From assembly GCF_014694385.1 (NCBI RefSeq), contig NZ_JAAOCA010000018.1, positions 1 through 64,000 of the forward strand: a DNA stretch of 64,000 bases. The letters run 5' to 3'. The translations under genes were made by a program, and so were the position numbers. This document shows, in pieces, positions 1 through 7,982 of the stretch (position 1 is the stretch's first letter; each line of letters begins with the position of its first letter). The stretch is from Pseudomonas typographi. GTDB taxonomy: Bacteria > Pseudomonadota > Gammaproteobacteria > Pseudomonadales > Pseudomonadaceae. The notes under the pieces were generated by a model, which did no database searches, had not been told where the DNA came from, and worked only from the letters and a program-made list of their open reading frames with translations.

Positions 1-1
1 C

Positions 2-2161
2 TCCCCTACGCCCCGATCGTTACGCCGGGCCGCCAACCTGGCGCTTTTGTGCAGCGTCAACCTGGGGCTGGCCGCCATCCCTGCCAACGCCATGGCCGAG
101 GATGCCCCCGCCACGGACGAAGCCCGGCTACCGGACGTTACCGTAACGGCGGAACGACGGGAAACCTCATTGCAAAAAACCCCAGTGGCCGTCGGTGTGA
201 TCGGGGGCGCCGAGCTCGACAAGAAAAACGCCAAAGGGCTGCATGACCTCGCCGCCGGTACGGTGGCGGGGTTGGACGTACCCGGTAATACCGCGCCGAG
301 TATGGGCTACCGCTCAATACGGGGTATCGGCACCGGTGTACCCGGGCAAAACAGCGCAGTGGCGCTTTACCTGGACGATGTTTACATCCCGCGAATCATC
401 AACAGCGGCGTTTTCGGGCTACCGGATATCGAGCGGATCGAGGTGCTGCGCGGCCCCCAAGGCACCCTCTACGGCCAGAACAGCAGCGCGGGCGCCATCA
501 AGGTCATTTCCGCTACCCCCACCGACGAATACCATGCTTCGCTGTCCGTTGGCGCCGGCAACCATGGTGCACGGGAAAGCAAAGGTTTCATTACCGGCGC
601 ACTGGCGCCGGGTGTGCTGTATGGCAGTTTTGCCTACACCCGAAGAGAGAATGACGGCACCGTCAGGAACAAGACGCTGAATAAGGACGTGAACCGCATC
701 GATACCGACCAGGCAAGGGCAAAGCTACGGTTGGTGTTCAATGAGGCCACCGAGGCGGTGTTGAGCCTTGATGCACTGAAGGACACGTCCGATAACTATG
801 CGCCGACGCGGGTCAACGTTCCGGGCTGGCAAAAACGCGTGACCTATGAAAACAAACCCTTGGATGTGAAGAACGAGGGCGGCGGCATTTCGCTGAAAGT
901 CAGCAGCCAGCTCAACGACCAATTGCAGTTTAAATCCATCACCGCCTGGCGGCGCTTCAAGACCGACCCGGATGTTTGGTCCTATGACGGTATCGCTGAC
1001 CGCAAATACGGCTGGCAATTCAACCTTGAGCAGCATCAGGCGTCGCAGGAATTCCAGCTCAACGGTGACTATGGCGCACTGACCTACACCACCGGAGTCA
1101 TCGGTTTTGTCGAGAACGTCAAGGTGAACCGGCCGAATTGGACCAACAATGTCTACAACGGCATCACCAGTAAAACCGACGTTCAGACCCTGGGTATTTA
1201 TGGCCAGGGCCACTACAAGCTGACCGATAAGCTTGGCTTCACCGCCGGGGTGCGCTTCAGCAAACAACAAGATGATTACGACTGGACCAGTTATCGCTCC
1301 AACGCCGCGCTGGCTAACCTCGGGACGACCGGGCGCCTCGACGATTTGAGCCAAGATACCCAAAGCTGGACCCCCAAGCTGGGCCTGGACTATCAACTCA
1401 CCGACAACCTGTTCAGTTACTTCAGTTACGCAAAGGGCGAAAAGGCCGGTGGTTATAACGTGGTCGCAGGCTCCGCGGCGGTAGCCGGTGTGCCCGTCGA
1501 CCCGGAAAAAGTCACCTCATATGAACTGGGCCTTAAAAACACGGCGTTAGAGGGCCGCCTGCAAACCAACGTCGCGGTGTTCTATAACGATTTCGACGAT
1601 TATCAGGCCTCCATCTCCAACCCCGTGGTCAATGGCCAGGTCATCAACGGCGCGGTGTTCGTAAACGCCGCCAAGGCTGTGCTGTATGGCGCCGAATTCG
1701 AAGTCAGCGCCCGCCCCACGCGTACCCTGCAACTGAGGCTCAATGCGACCTATATCAAGTCTGAGTTCAAGGACTTCCTTAACCCGACCGGCAACGCCAA
1801 TTCCGACTACAGTGGCCGGCCCGTACCCGGGCCAAGCTGGCTCGCCGGTGCGGGGTTCGATTATCAACCGGACATCCCCGCGCTGCCGGGGAGCATAGCG
1901 TTTTTCGGTGACGTCAGTTATCGCGGCAAGGAACACCAGCTCAATGACTATCCCGAGCCGCTGCCCGCCAGAATCCTGGTCAACCTCGGCGCGCTTTACA
2001 ACCTACCGGGTGACCATTGGAGCGTGTCGGTGAATGTGCAGAACGTGCTCAATAAAACCTACCCGCTTAGCCGCACTTACGTATCGGCTTTCGACATTCT
2101 GAGCCAGACCTACAACGACCCCCGGACCTTGCTGGTCAGCGTAAAACGGGACTTTTTTTGA
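2..2161 (+). CDS. TonB-dependent outer-membrane receptor, 5' end outside window
   Basis: The frame is open to the left edge, so the true start lies upstream. The first visible codons encode a basic, then hydrophobic stretch ending in AMA, which is a signal peptide; the TTG at 47 is therefore not the start. The mature N-terminus carries DVTVTAERR, a TonB-box-like segment followed by the plug domain, with the YLDDVYIP and IERIEVLRGPQGTLYGQNSS motifs typical of the plug. The remainder is a beta-barrel ending in an aromatic residue (KRDFF). There is no N-terminal signalling (STN) domain. It should import a substrate across the outer membrane using TonB energy. It is clearly paralogous to the receptor at 10152 (shared DVNR-DT-QARAKL and SITAWRR segments). 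The substrate cannot be named from sequence. Confidence 0.93.
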   Translation, partial: SPTPRSLRRAANLALLCSVNLGLAAIPANAMAEDAPATDEARLPDVTVTAERRETSLQKTPVAVGVIGGAELDKKNAKGLHDLAAGTVAGLDVPGNTAPSMGYRSIRGIGTGVPGQNSAVALYLDDVYIPRIINSGVFGLPDIERIEVLRGPQGTLYGQNSSAGAIKVISATPTDEYHASLSVGAGNHGARESKGFITGALAPGVLYGSFAYTRRENDGTVRNKTLNKDVNRIDTDQARAKLRLVFNEATEAVLSLDALKDTSDNYAPTRVNVPGWQKRVTYENKPLDVKNEGGGISLKVSSQLNDQLQFKSITAWRRFKTDPDVWSYDGIADRKYGWQFNLEQHQASQEFQLNGDYGALTYTTGVIGFVENVKVNRPNWTNNVYNGITSKTDVQTLGIYGQGHYKLTDKLGFTAGVRFSKQQDDYDWTSYRSNAALANLGTTGRLDDLSQDTQSWTPKLGLDYQLTDNLFSYFSYAKGEKAGGYNVVAGSAAVAGVPVDPEKVTSYELGLKNTALEGRLQTNVAVFYNDFDDYQASISNPVVNGQVINGAVFVNAAKAVLYGAEFEVSARPTRTLQLRLNATYIKSEFKDFLNPTGNANSDYSGRPVPGPSWLAGAGFDYQPDIPALPGSIAFFGDVSYRGKEHQLNDYPEPLPARILVNLGALYNLPGDHWSVSVNVQNVLNKTYPLSRTYVSAFDILSQTYNDPRTLLVSVKRDFF

Positions 2162-2192
2162 AAGCCGAACACCCTCTCGGCAGGAGAAAGGT

Positions 2193-2903
2193 ATGAGCGT
2201 GGATCGAAGAACGTTTATCAAGGCCGCGCCGGCGGGCATCGCGGTGCTGATCACCTCGTCGGCTGTGGCGCCCGCCGCGGCCGACGAACAACAGGGGGCA
2301 CCGCAAGCGCTGGCCTATACGTACCTGCGCCCCAGCGAAGGCGCTTTCGTCGAACGCCTGGCTGACCATATGGTGCCTGCCGACGCTCTGTCACCGTCGG
2401 GCAACGAGCTCGGTATCCCGGTCTATATCGACCGGGCCCTTTCCAGTGGGTGGGGCAAGGGTGAGCGGGTTTACCTGCAGGGGCCGTTTCTCGAAGGCAC
2501 CCCGAACCAGGGCTATCAATTGGCGCTGACCCCTGCCCGGCTGTTCCGGCTTGGCACCGAGGCCACGTTGCAATATGCCCAGCAAACCTATGGCAAACGC
2601 TTTAATCAATTGGCCCCGGAAGACTTGGATGACCTACTGCACCGCCTCAAGGATGGCCGCGCTGAGCTAACCAGCGATGTGCCATCCGGGGAATATTTCA
2701 ACCTGCTGTACGCGCTGGTTCGCGAAGGGCTGTTTGCCGACCCGGCCTATGGCGGCAACCGAAACAAGGCGGGCTGGCGCATGCTTGATTTTCCCGGTGT
2801 GATCGAGTCCAACAAACGCAATATCGCCCGTTACCGCAACCGCCCCTATCGGGTAGAACCGATCAGCATCGCAGACGTGTCAGGGTGGACCGGCCAACCA
2901 TGA
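2193..2903 (+). CDS. Gluconate 2-dehydrogenase subunit 3-family protein (small subunit of GMC dehydrogenase)
   Basis: 236 residues. The N-terminus has a twin-arginine signal (DRRTFIKAA followed by a hydrophobic stretch and an Ala-rich cleavage region), so the protein should be exported folded by Tat. The mature part, with GNELGIPVYIDRAL and YFNLLYALVREGLFADPAYGG, matches the gamma/subunit 3 family that partners membrane-associated FAD dehydrogenases and carries the flavoprotein along as a Tat hitchhiker. It starts 31 nt after the receptor stop, behind an AGGAGAAAGG ribosome site, and its stop overlaps the flavoprotein start as ATGA, so the two are translationally coupled. The family is secure; the sugar or alcohol substrate is not. 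Confidence 0.9.
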   Translation: MSVDRRTFIKAAPAGIAVLITSSAVAPAAADEQQGAPQALAYTYLRPSEGAFVERLADHMVPADALSPSGNELGIPVYIDRALSSGWGKGERVYLQGPFLEGTPNQGYQLALTPARLFRLGTEATLQYAQQTYGKRFNQLAPEDLDDLLHRLKDGRAELTSDVPSGEYFNLLYALVREGLFADPAYGGNRNKAGWRMLDFPGVIESNKRNIARYRNRPYRVEPISIADVSGWTGQP

Positions 2904-4672
2904 GAACCCATAAAGAAGTGGACGTGGTGATCATCGGCATGGGCTGGACCGGCGGCATCATTGCCAAGGAATTGGCCCAGGCGGGCCTGCATGTCGTCGG
3001 CTTGGAGCGAGGCGGCAGCCATACGACCCAGGAAGATTTTGCCGTTCCGTGGATCAGGGATGAACTGCGCTACTCCGTACGCAATGAACTGATGCAAGAC
3101 CTCACCCGCACTACAGTGACGGTGCGCAACAACGTGAATGAACGCGCCTTGCCGATGCGCAAGCTGGGCTCGTTTCTGCCCGGGGAAGGCGTCGGCGGTT
3201 CGGGTATTCATTGGGGCGGCTTGAGCCTGCGCTGGACCGATCAGGAGTTCAAGCTCAAGTCAATGACTGAACAACGTTATGGCAAGGCGCAACCCAGTGA
3301 TGGCTTACTGATCCAGGATTGGGGGATCAGCTATGACGAACTTGAGCCCTATTACGAGAAGTTCGAGTACATGGCCGGTGTTTCCGGGGTCGCGCACAAC
3401 GTCGGCCAACGCCGGGCGGTAGGCGCTGGCCCGGCGGGGGGCAACCCCTTCGAGGCGGCTAGGCGGCGTGGGTATCCGCTACCCGCCCTGGATACCGGGC
3501 TGGCCGGAGAGCTGTTCAATGCCGCCGCCAGCAGCCTCGGCTACCATCCCTATGTCACGCCCATGGCGCGGGCATCGCAAGCCTATGTGAACCCGGACGG
3601 TGTGGCCTTCGGCGAATGCCAGTATTGCGGGTTTTGCGGCGGGTATGGCTGTGAGGTGAATGCCAAGGGCAGCCCCCATCACACGATGATTCCGCTGGCC
3701 CAACGCGAGGCGAATTTCGAGCTACGCACCCATGCCTGGGTATCGAAAATCACCCAAGACGCCGGCAGTAAACGTGCAACGGGGGTCGAATACACCAACC
3801 TGGCGTCGGGGCAAACGCACTTCCAGCCGGCCGCCGTGGTGGTGCTGGCCTCATACGCGCTGGGCAATGTGCACCTGATGCTGCTATCGGGCATCGATAC
3901 TCCCTACGACCCGGTCAGCGGCAACGGCGTGGTCGGGCGCAATTACGCCTATCAAGCAGGCACCGGTGTCGCGCTGTTCTTCGAAAACCAGTTGTTCAAC
4001 CCTTATATGAATGGGGGCCTGACCAGCCTTGACGACTTCAATGCCAACGCGGACTTCGACCGAAGCCAGATCGGCGCCATCGGCGGCTCGGTTTTATATG
4101 CCGGTGCGTCCCAGGGCCTGCCAATTGGCGCCCGAGCACTGCCCCAAGGCAGCTCATTGTGGGGCAGCGCCTGGAAGCAGCAGACTACCCAATGGTTCCC
4201 GCGCACCATGACTATCGCGGCGCACTCCTCGACCATGGCCAATCGCTGGAACTACCTGGACCTCGATCCCACTTATCGCGACGCGCTCGGCCAACCGCTG
4301 CTGCGCATGACGTTCGACTACAGCGAAAACGAAAGGAAACTGACCCGCCACAGCGCCGGGATCCTCAACCAGATCGCCGCCCAACTGAACCCTACTCACC
4401 GCACCCAGGCCAAAGCCGCGCAAAGCTGGTCGGTGGAGCATTATCAGTCCACGCACAACACCGGCGGCACCATCATGGGCGCGGACCCGCACACCAGCGT
4501 GGTCAATAAATATGGCCAGGCGTGGGCGCTGGATAACCTATTTATCGCGGGGGCGTCGGTGTTTCCCCATGACGCGGCTTACCCGCCAACCTTGCTGGTG
4601 AGCAGCCTGGCCTACCATACCGCCGACGCCATCAAGCTTCGCTACGCCCGGCATCAGCGGGGGTTGGTATGA
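2900..4672 (+). CDS. GMC oxidoreductase, FAD catalytic subunit of periplasmic dehydrogenase
   Basis: 590 residues. An N-terminal Rossmann motif IIGMGWTGG (FAD binding) and a C-terminal STHNTGGTIMG plus FIAGASVFP place it in the GMC family, closest in style to gluconate/glucose/fructose dehydrogenase large subunits. Residues 240-251 contain C-x2-C-x2-C-x4-C (Cys240, 243, 246, 251); in FAD-glucose and fructose dehydrogenases a cluster in this position binds a 3Fe-4S centre that passes electrons to the cytochrome. The ATG at 2900 overlaps the previous stop (ATGA) and is preferred over the GTG at 2885. It has no signal peptide of its own, consistent with co-export with the Tat subunit. It should oxidise a polyol, sugar or alcohol in the periplasm. 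Confidence 0.9.
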   Translation: MRTHKEVDVVIIGMGWTGGIIAKELAQAGLHVVGLERGGSHTTQEDFAVPWIRDELRYSVRNELMQDLTRTTVTVRNNVNERALPMRKLGSFLPGEGVGGSGIHWGGLSLRWTDQEFKLKSMTEQRYGKAQPSDGLLIQDWGISYDELEPYYEKFEYMAGVSGVAHNVGQRRAVGAGPAGGNPFEAARRRGYPLPALDTGLAGELFNAAASSLGYHPYVTPMARASQAYVNPDGVAFGECQYCGFCGGYGCEVNAKGSPHHTMIPLAQREANFELRTHAWVSKITQDAGSKRATGVEYTNLASGQTHFQPAAVVVLASYALGNVHLMLLSGIDTPYDPVSGNGVVGRNYAYQAGTGVALFFENQLFNPYMNGGLTSLDDFNANADFDRSQIGAIGGSVLYAGASQGLPIGARALPQGSSLWGSAWKQQTTQWFPRTMTIAAHSSTMANRWNYLDLDPTYRDALGQPLLRMTFDYSENERKLTRHSAGILNQIAAQLNPTHRTQAKAAQSWSVEHYQSTHNTGGTIMGADPHTSVVNKYGQAWALDNLFIAGASVFPHDAAYPPTLLVSSLAYHTADAIKLRYARHQRGLV

Positions 4673-5022
4673 GCCGCTACTGGCTTGCATTACTCATCAC
4701 GTGTGCAAGCCTTGACGCCTGGGCGCAGGTGGACGGGCGAAGCGTTTTCGTCAGATGCCAGGCCTGCCATTCGCTCGACGGCGAAGGCGGTGGCATCGGC
4801 CCCGACCTACACGGCGTGCTCAACAGCCGCGCCGCCGCGCGCCAAGGCTTTCGTTACTCCAACGCCTTACTCAAAAGCAACATCGTCTGGACCCGAGAAA
4901 ATCTGTTCGAGTTTTTGCAAGATCCCCAAGCCAAAGTGCCGGGCAACCGGATGGCCTTTTCCGGGCTTGATACTGACGAAGAAACCCAAGCGGTCATCGA
5001 CTATCTTAAGGGTGAGCACTGA
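4669..5022 (+). CDS. Monohaem c-type cytochrome, electron acceptor of the GMC dehydrogenase
   Basis: 117 residues with a cleavable signal peptide (cleavage after DAWAQ or nearby). The haem motif is CQACH at residues 30-34, and Met95 in PGNRMAFSGL is the likely sixth ligand, a pattern seen in class I cytochromes of the c2/mitochondrial type. The start overlaps the flavoprotein stop (ATGA). In known membrane-bound FAD dehydrogenases the cytochrome subunit is usually a larger triheme protein with a membrane anchor. Here it is a small, apparently soluble one, so electrons would have to be passed on to an oxidase or another carrier. Confidence 0.9.
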   Translation: MSRYWLALLITCASLDAWAQVDGRSVFVRCQACHSLDGEGGGIGPDLHGVLNSRAAARQGFRYSNALLKSNIVWTRENLFEFLQDPQAKVPGNRMAFSGLDTDEETQAVIDYLKGEH

Positions 5023-5177
5023 GCAAGCCCCGGGCCGTTGAGCACAGCGTTCAGCCCTGGGGCGGAGCAAAAGCGTCATAACCATAGTTGAATTTATTGA
5101 TTCTGCGGCGCCTCAGGATTACGTACCGTAGGCGCTGCAGCCGTTCACCGCCCCATTTCGCTGCCCGGAGACTCGCG

Positions 5178-6167
5178 ATGCAATATACCCGCCTCGGCAA
5201 TACCGGCCTGACTGTTTCCCGGCTCGGCATCGGCACCATGACCTTTGGCCTGCAAAGCGATGAAGCCACCGCGCGGGATATTCTCGACCGGGTGGTCGAC
5301 GCCGGGGTTACGTTCATTGACACCGCTGATGTCTACCCTATCGGCGGCAGCCTGGAAACCGTGGGCCGCACCGAGGAAATCATTGGCCGTTGGCTCCCGG
5401 GCCGTCGCGATAACATCATCCTCGCGACCAAAGCGGTGGCCAAGGTCGGCCCTCACCCCTGGAACCAAGGCGCCTCGCGCAAACATTTGCTGAAGGCGCT
5501 GGACGATTCGTTGCGCCGCCTGAACACTGACTACGTCGACCTCTACCAACTGCATTCAGACGACGCCGAGACACCGCTGGACGAAACCCTCGAGGCATTG
5601 GATAGCCTGGTCCGTACGGGCAAGGTGCGTTATATCGGCGTGTCGAACTTTCTCGCCTATCGCCTGGCATTGGCGTTGGGCCGCTCCGATGTGCGCCAAC
5701 TCAGCCGGTTCATCTCGGTGCAACCGCGCTACAGCCTGCTGTTCCGGGAAATCGAGCGAGAACTGCTGCCGCTGGCTGCCGAGCAGGACATCGGCGTGAT
5801 TGTCTATAACCCCCTGGCCGGGGGGTTATTGAGTGGCAAGCATCGCTTAGGCGACCCTACCCCCGGTACCCGTTTCACATTGGGCAGCATCGCCGGGCGC
5901 TATCAAGCGCGCTATTGGCATGAGCGCGAATTCAACACCCTCGAAGCGCTCAAGGGCTTGGCCAACGAACACGCTATCGATCTGGTTACCCTATCGATCG
6001 CCTGGGTGTTGGCCAACCCACAGGTCAGCACGGCGCTGATCGGCGCCAGCCGGCCAGAGCAATTGCAACAGACCCTGGCGGCCGCCGATCTGGCCCTGGA
6101 CCCACAACTGAAGGCGCGGCTGGATGAAGTGACCCACGACTATCGCTTCGGCGATGCCGTGCGTTAA
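5178..6167 (+). CDS. Aldo/keto reductase
   Basis: 329 residues beginning MQYTRLGNTGLTVSRLGIG, with a GGAG ribosome site 8 nt upstream; an in-frame upstream extension to 5088 is basic and unlike the family. The fold residues are present: DTADVY (catalytic Asp-Tyr), a Lys in ATKAV, and HSDD in the position of the usual catalytic His segment. GVSNF and the C-terminal IGASRPEQL are typical of the NAD(P)H-dependent reductases of the YajO/YhdN type. It is probably cytosolic and reduces an aldehyde or ketone. It sits between the dehydrogenase and exporter genes and could act on their substrate, but that link is by position only. Confidence 0.9.
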   Translation: MQYTRLGNTGLTVSRLGIGTMTFGLQSDEATARDILDRVVDAGVTFIDTADVYPIGGSLETVGRTEEIIGRWLPGRRDNIILATKAVAKVGPHPWNQGASRKHLLKALDDSLRRLNTDYVDLYQLHSDDAETPLDETLEALDSLVRTGKVRYIGVSNFLAYRLALALGRSDVRQLSRFISVQPRYSLLFREIERELLPLAAEQDIGVIVYNPLAGGLLSGKHRLGDPTPGTRFTLGSIAGRYQARYWHEREFNTLEALKGLANEHAIDLVTLSIAWVLANPQVSTALIGASRPEQLQQTLAAADLALDPQLKARLDEVTHDYRFGDAVR

Positions 6168-6242
6168 ACCGTCCGGGCTTTAGCGCCAGGGCGGCCAAGC
6201 GTGAGTGTGCCATTAGTGTTTGTTCCGAACGAGAGCCTCTCA

Positions 6243-7982
6243 ATGGCACGCTTTTCGATACTCCTGCCGTACTTGCGCCCTCATCGGCGCTCGCTCTCTA
6301 TCGCCTTCGGTCTGATGCTGTGCGAAGCGCTAGTGGAACTCTCATACCCGCTGTTCATGCTCCAATTGATTGACCGTGGCGTGCTTACCCATGATCAGCG
6401 GCAGGTTCTGCTGTGGGGCAGCTCGATGGTCATCCTTGCACTGTTCAGTTTCGCCTGCGGTATCACCAGCACCTTTTATGCAGCCGATGGCGGGCAAAGC
6501 TTTGCCCGCGACCTGCGCGCTGCGCTATTCAGCCGGCTCGCCTTCGCGCCCTTGGCAGCGTTTCAGCGGCTGTCCACAGCGAGCCTGTTGACTCGCTTGA
6601 CCAGCGACACCAACCAGTTGCAAAACGCCGTGTTCATGTGCGTGCGGCTCTATCTACGCGCGCCACTGATTATCCTCGGGGCCGTTGTTCTGGCGCTGGC
6701 CGTCGACTCCACACTCGCCGCCGTGTTGGCACTGGCCACCCCGCTGATAGGCTTCGCCCTGAGCTGGACATTAGGCCGGGGCCTACGCTTGTTTCGCCTG
6801 GCACAGGAGCAACTGGACCGCCTGACCAGCCTGCTGCGGGAGAACTTCAACGGCATGCAGTTGATCCGCGCTTATGGGCGGGGTGAGCACGAGCAATTGC
6901 GTTTTATCGGCGCTGCCGAGGCGCTGCGCCGGAGGGCGACCCAAGCGATGCAACTGTCGGAGATGGTGGTCCCGGCGCTGATCCTGTTGTTAAACCTGTG
7001 CACCCTGGCGATTTTATGGGGCGGCAGCCGGCGGATAATGAACCACGGTATCAGCCCAGGTGAAGTAGTCGCGATCCTCAATTACACGGCCAGAATCATT
7101 GGTGAGTTCGCTTTCCTGTCGATGATCCTGACTAACCTAAGCATGGCCAGGTCGGCACTGGGCCGCGTCAGCGAAGTGCTCGATGGAGAAACAGAGGCGG
7201 GTCTAGAGGAGCCTCCCCAGCGCCAGCCCTGTGCCGCACCCGCGGTGACGAGCACGCACCTTGGCTTTGCTTATCCCGGCCAAGGCCAACAGGTGCTGCG
7301 CAACGTCTCGTTTGCCGTGCAGCCGGGGCACACCGCCGTGATCCTCGGCGCCACCGGTTCCGGCAAGACCAGCCTGCTTCAATTGCTGGCACGCCTGCAC
7401 GACACCGACGAGGGCCAATTATGCTTCGATGGCCAGGACATTCAGGGCGTGCCCCTGGCAACCCTGCGCCAACGCATCGGCTACGTCACGCAGGCGCCTA
7501 TGTTGGTATCGGGCAGCATCGCGGATAACCTGCGCTGGGGCAAACGCGACGCCACCCTGGCAGAACTGGCCGAAGCCGCTAAGAAGGCCCAGATTCACGA
7601 GTTGATCCTGAGCCTGCCGGACGGTTACGACACGGTGCTACAGGCCCACGGTGGCAACCTGTCCGGTGGCCAGAAACAGCGCCTGTGCGTGGCCCGGGCC
7701 CTGTTGCGCCAGCCCGACCTGCTGCTGCTCGACGACTGTACCAGCGCCCTGGATGCGCACACTGAAGCCGCCTTATTGAACGTGATCAATGGCCTGCCCT
7801 GCACCACATTGCTGGTTACGCAGAAAATCAGCGCAGCGCGCCGCGCCGATACCGTTCTTTTGCTAGAGGGCGGCCAATTGACGGCCCAAGGCACCCATGC
7901 CGAGCTGCTTGAAAAAAGCACTGTTTACCGGCAAATCGTCGAGTCACAATCGCGCAATGCCGGGGTCGCCCTCAGTGCCTGA
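6243..7982 (+). CDS. ABC exporter half-transporter with degenerate ATPase site (heterodimer subunit A)
   Basis: 579 residues: a six-helix type I exporter membrane domain (about 1-300), then a nucleotide-binding domain with Walker A GATGSGKTS near residue 369 and signature LSGGQKQR. Walker B reads LLLLDDCTSALD, so the catalytic Glu is Asp498, and the H-loop His is Gln527 (VTQKIS). These substitutions mark the degenerate-site partner of heterodimeric exporters such as TM287/288 and BmrCD. The ATG at 6243 is preferred; a GTG at 6201 would add 14 residues. The gene overlaps the next one, its obvious partner. It should extrude a solute, lipid or peptide; the substrate is unknown. Confidence 0.9.
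   Translation: MARFSILLPYLRPHRRSLSIAFGLMLCEALVELSYPLFMLQLIDRGVLTHDQRQVLLWGSSMVILALFSFACGITSTFYAADGGQSFARDLRAALFSRLAFAPLAAFQRLSTASLLTRLTSDTNQLQNAVFMCVRLYLRAPLIILGAVVLALAVDSTLAAVLALATPLIGFALSWTLGRGLRLFRLAQEQLDRLTSLLRENFNGMQLIRAYGRGEHEQLRFIGAAEALRRRATQAMQLSEMVVPALILLLNLCTLAILWGGSRRIMNHGISPGEVVAILNYTARIIGEFAFLSMILTNLSMARSALGRVSEVLDGETEAGLEEPPQRQPCAAPAVTSTHLGFAYPGQGQQVLRNVSFAVQPGHTAVILGATGSGKTSLLQLLARLHDTDEGQLCFDGQDIQGVPLATLRQRIGYVTQAPMLVSGSIADNLRWGKRDATLAELAEAAKKAQIHELILSLPDGYDTVLQAHGGNLSGGQKQRLCVARALLRQPDLLLLDDCTSALDAHTEAALLNVINGLPCTTLLVTQKISAARRADTVLLLEGGQLTAQGTHAELLEKSTVYRQIVESQSRNAGVALSA

Noticed and set aside
725..1396. 223-codon open frame on the - strand inside the first TonB receptor
   Set aside because: It is a GC-bias shadow of the receptor frame, with no ribosome site or protein motif.
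2885..2899. GTG at 2885 as start of the GMC flavoprotein
   Set aside because: The ATG at 2900 forms the same ATGA overlap used at the next junction and begins directly before the FAD-binding strand.
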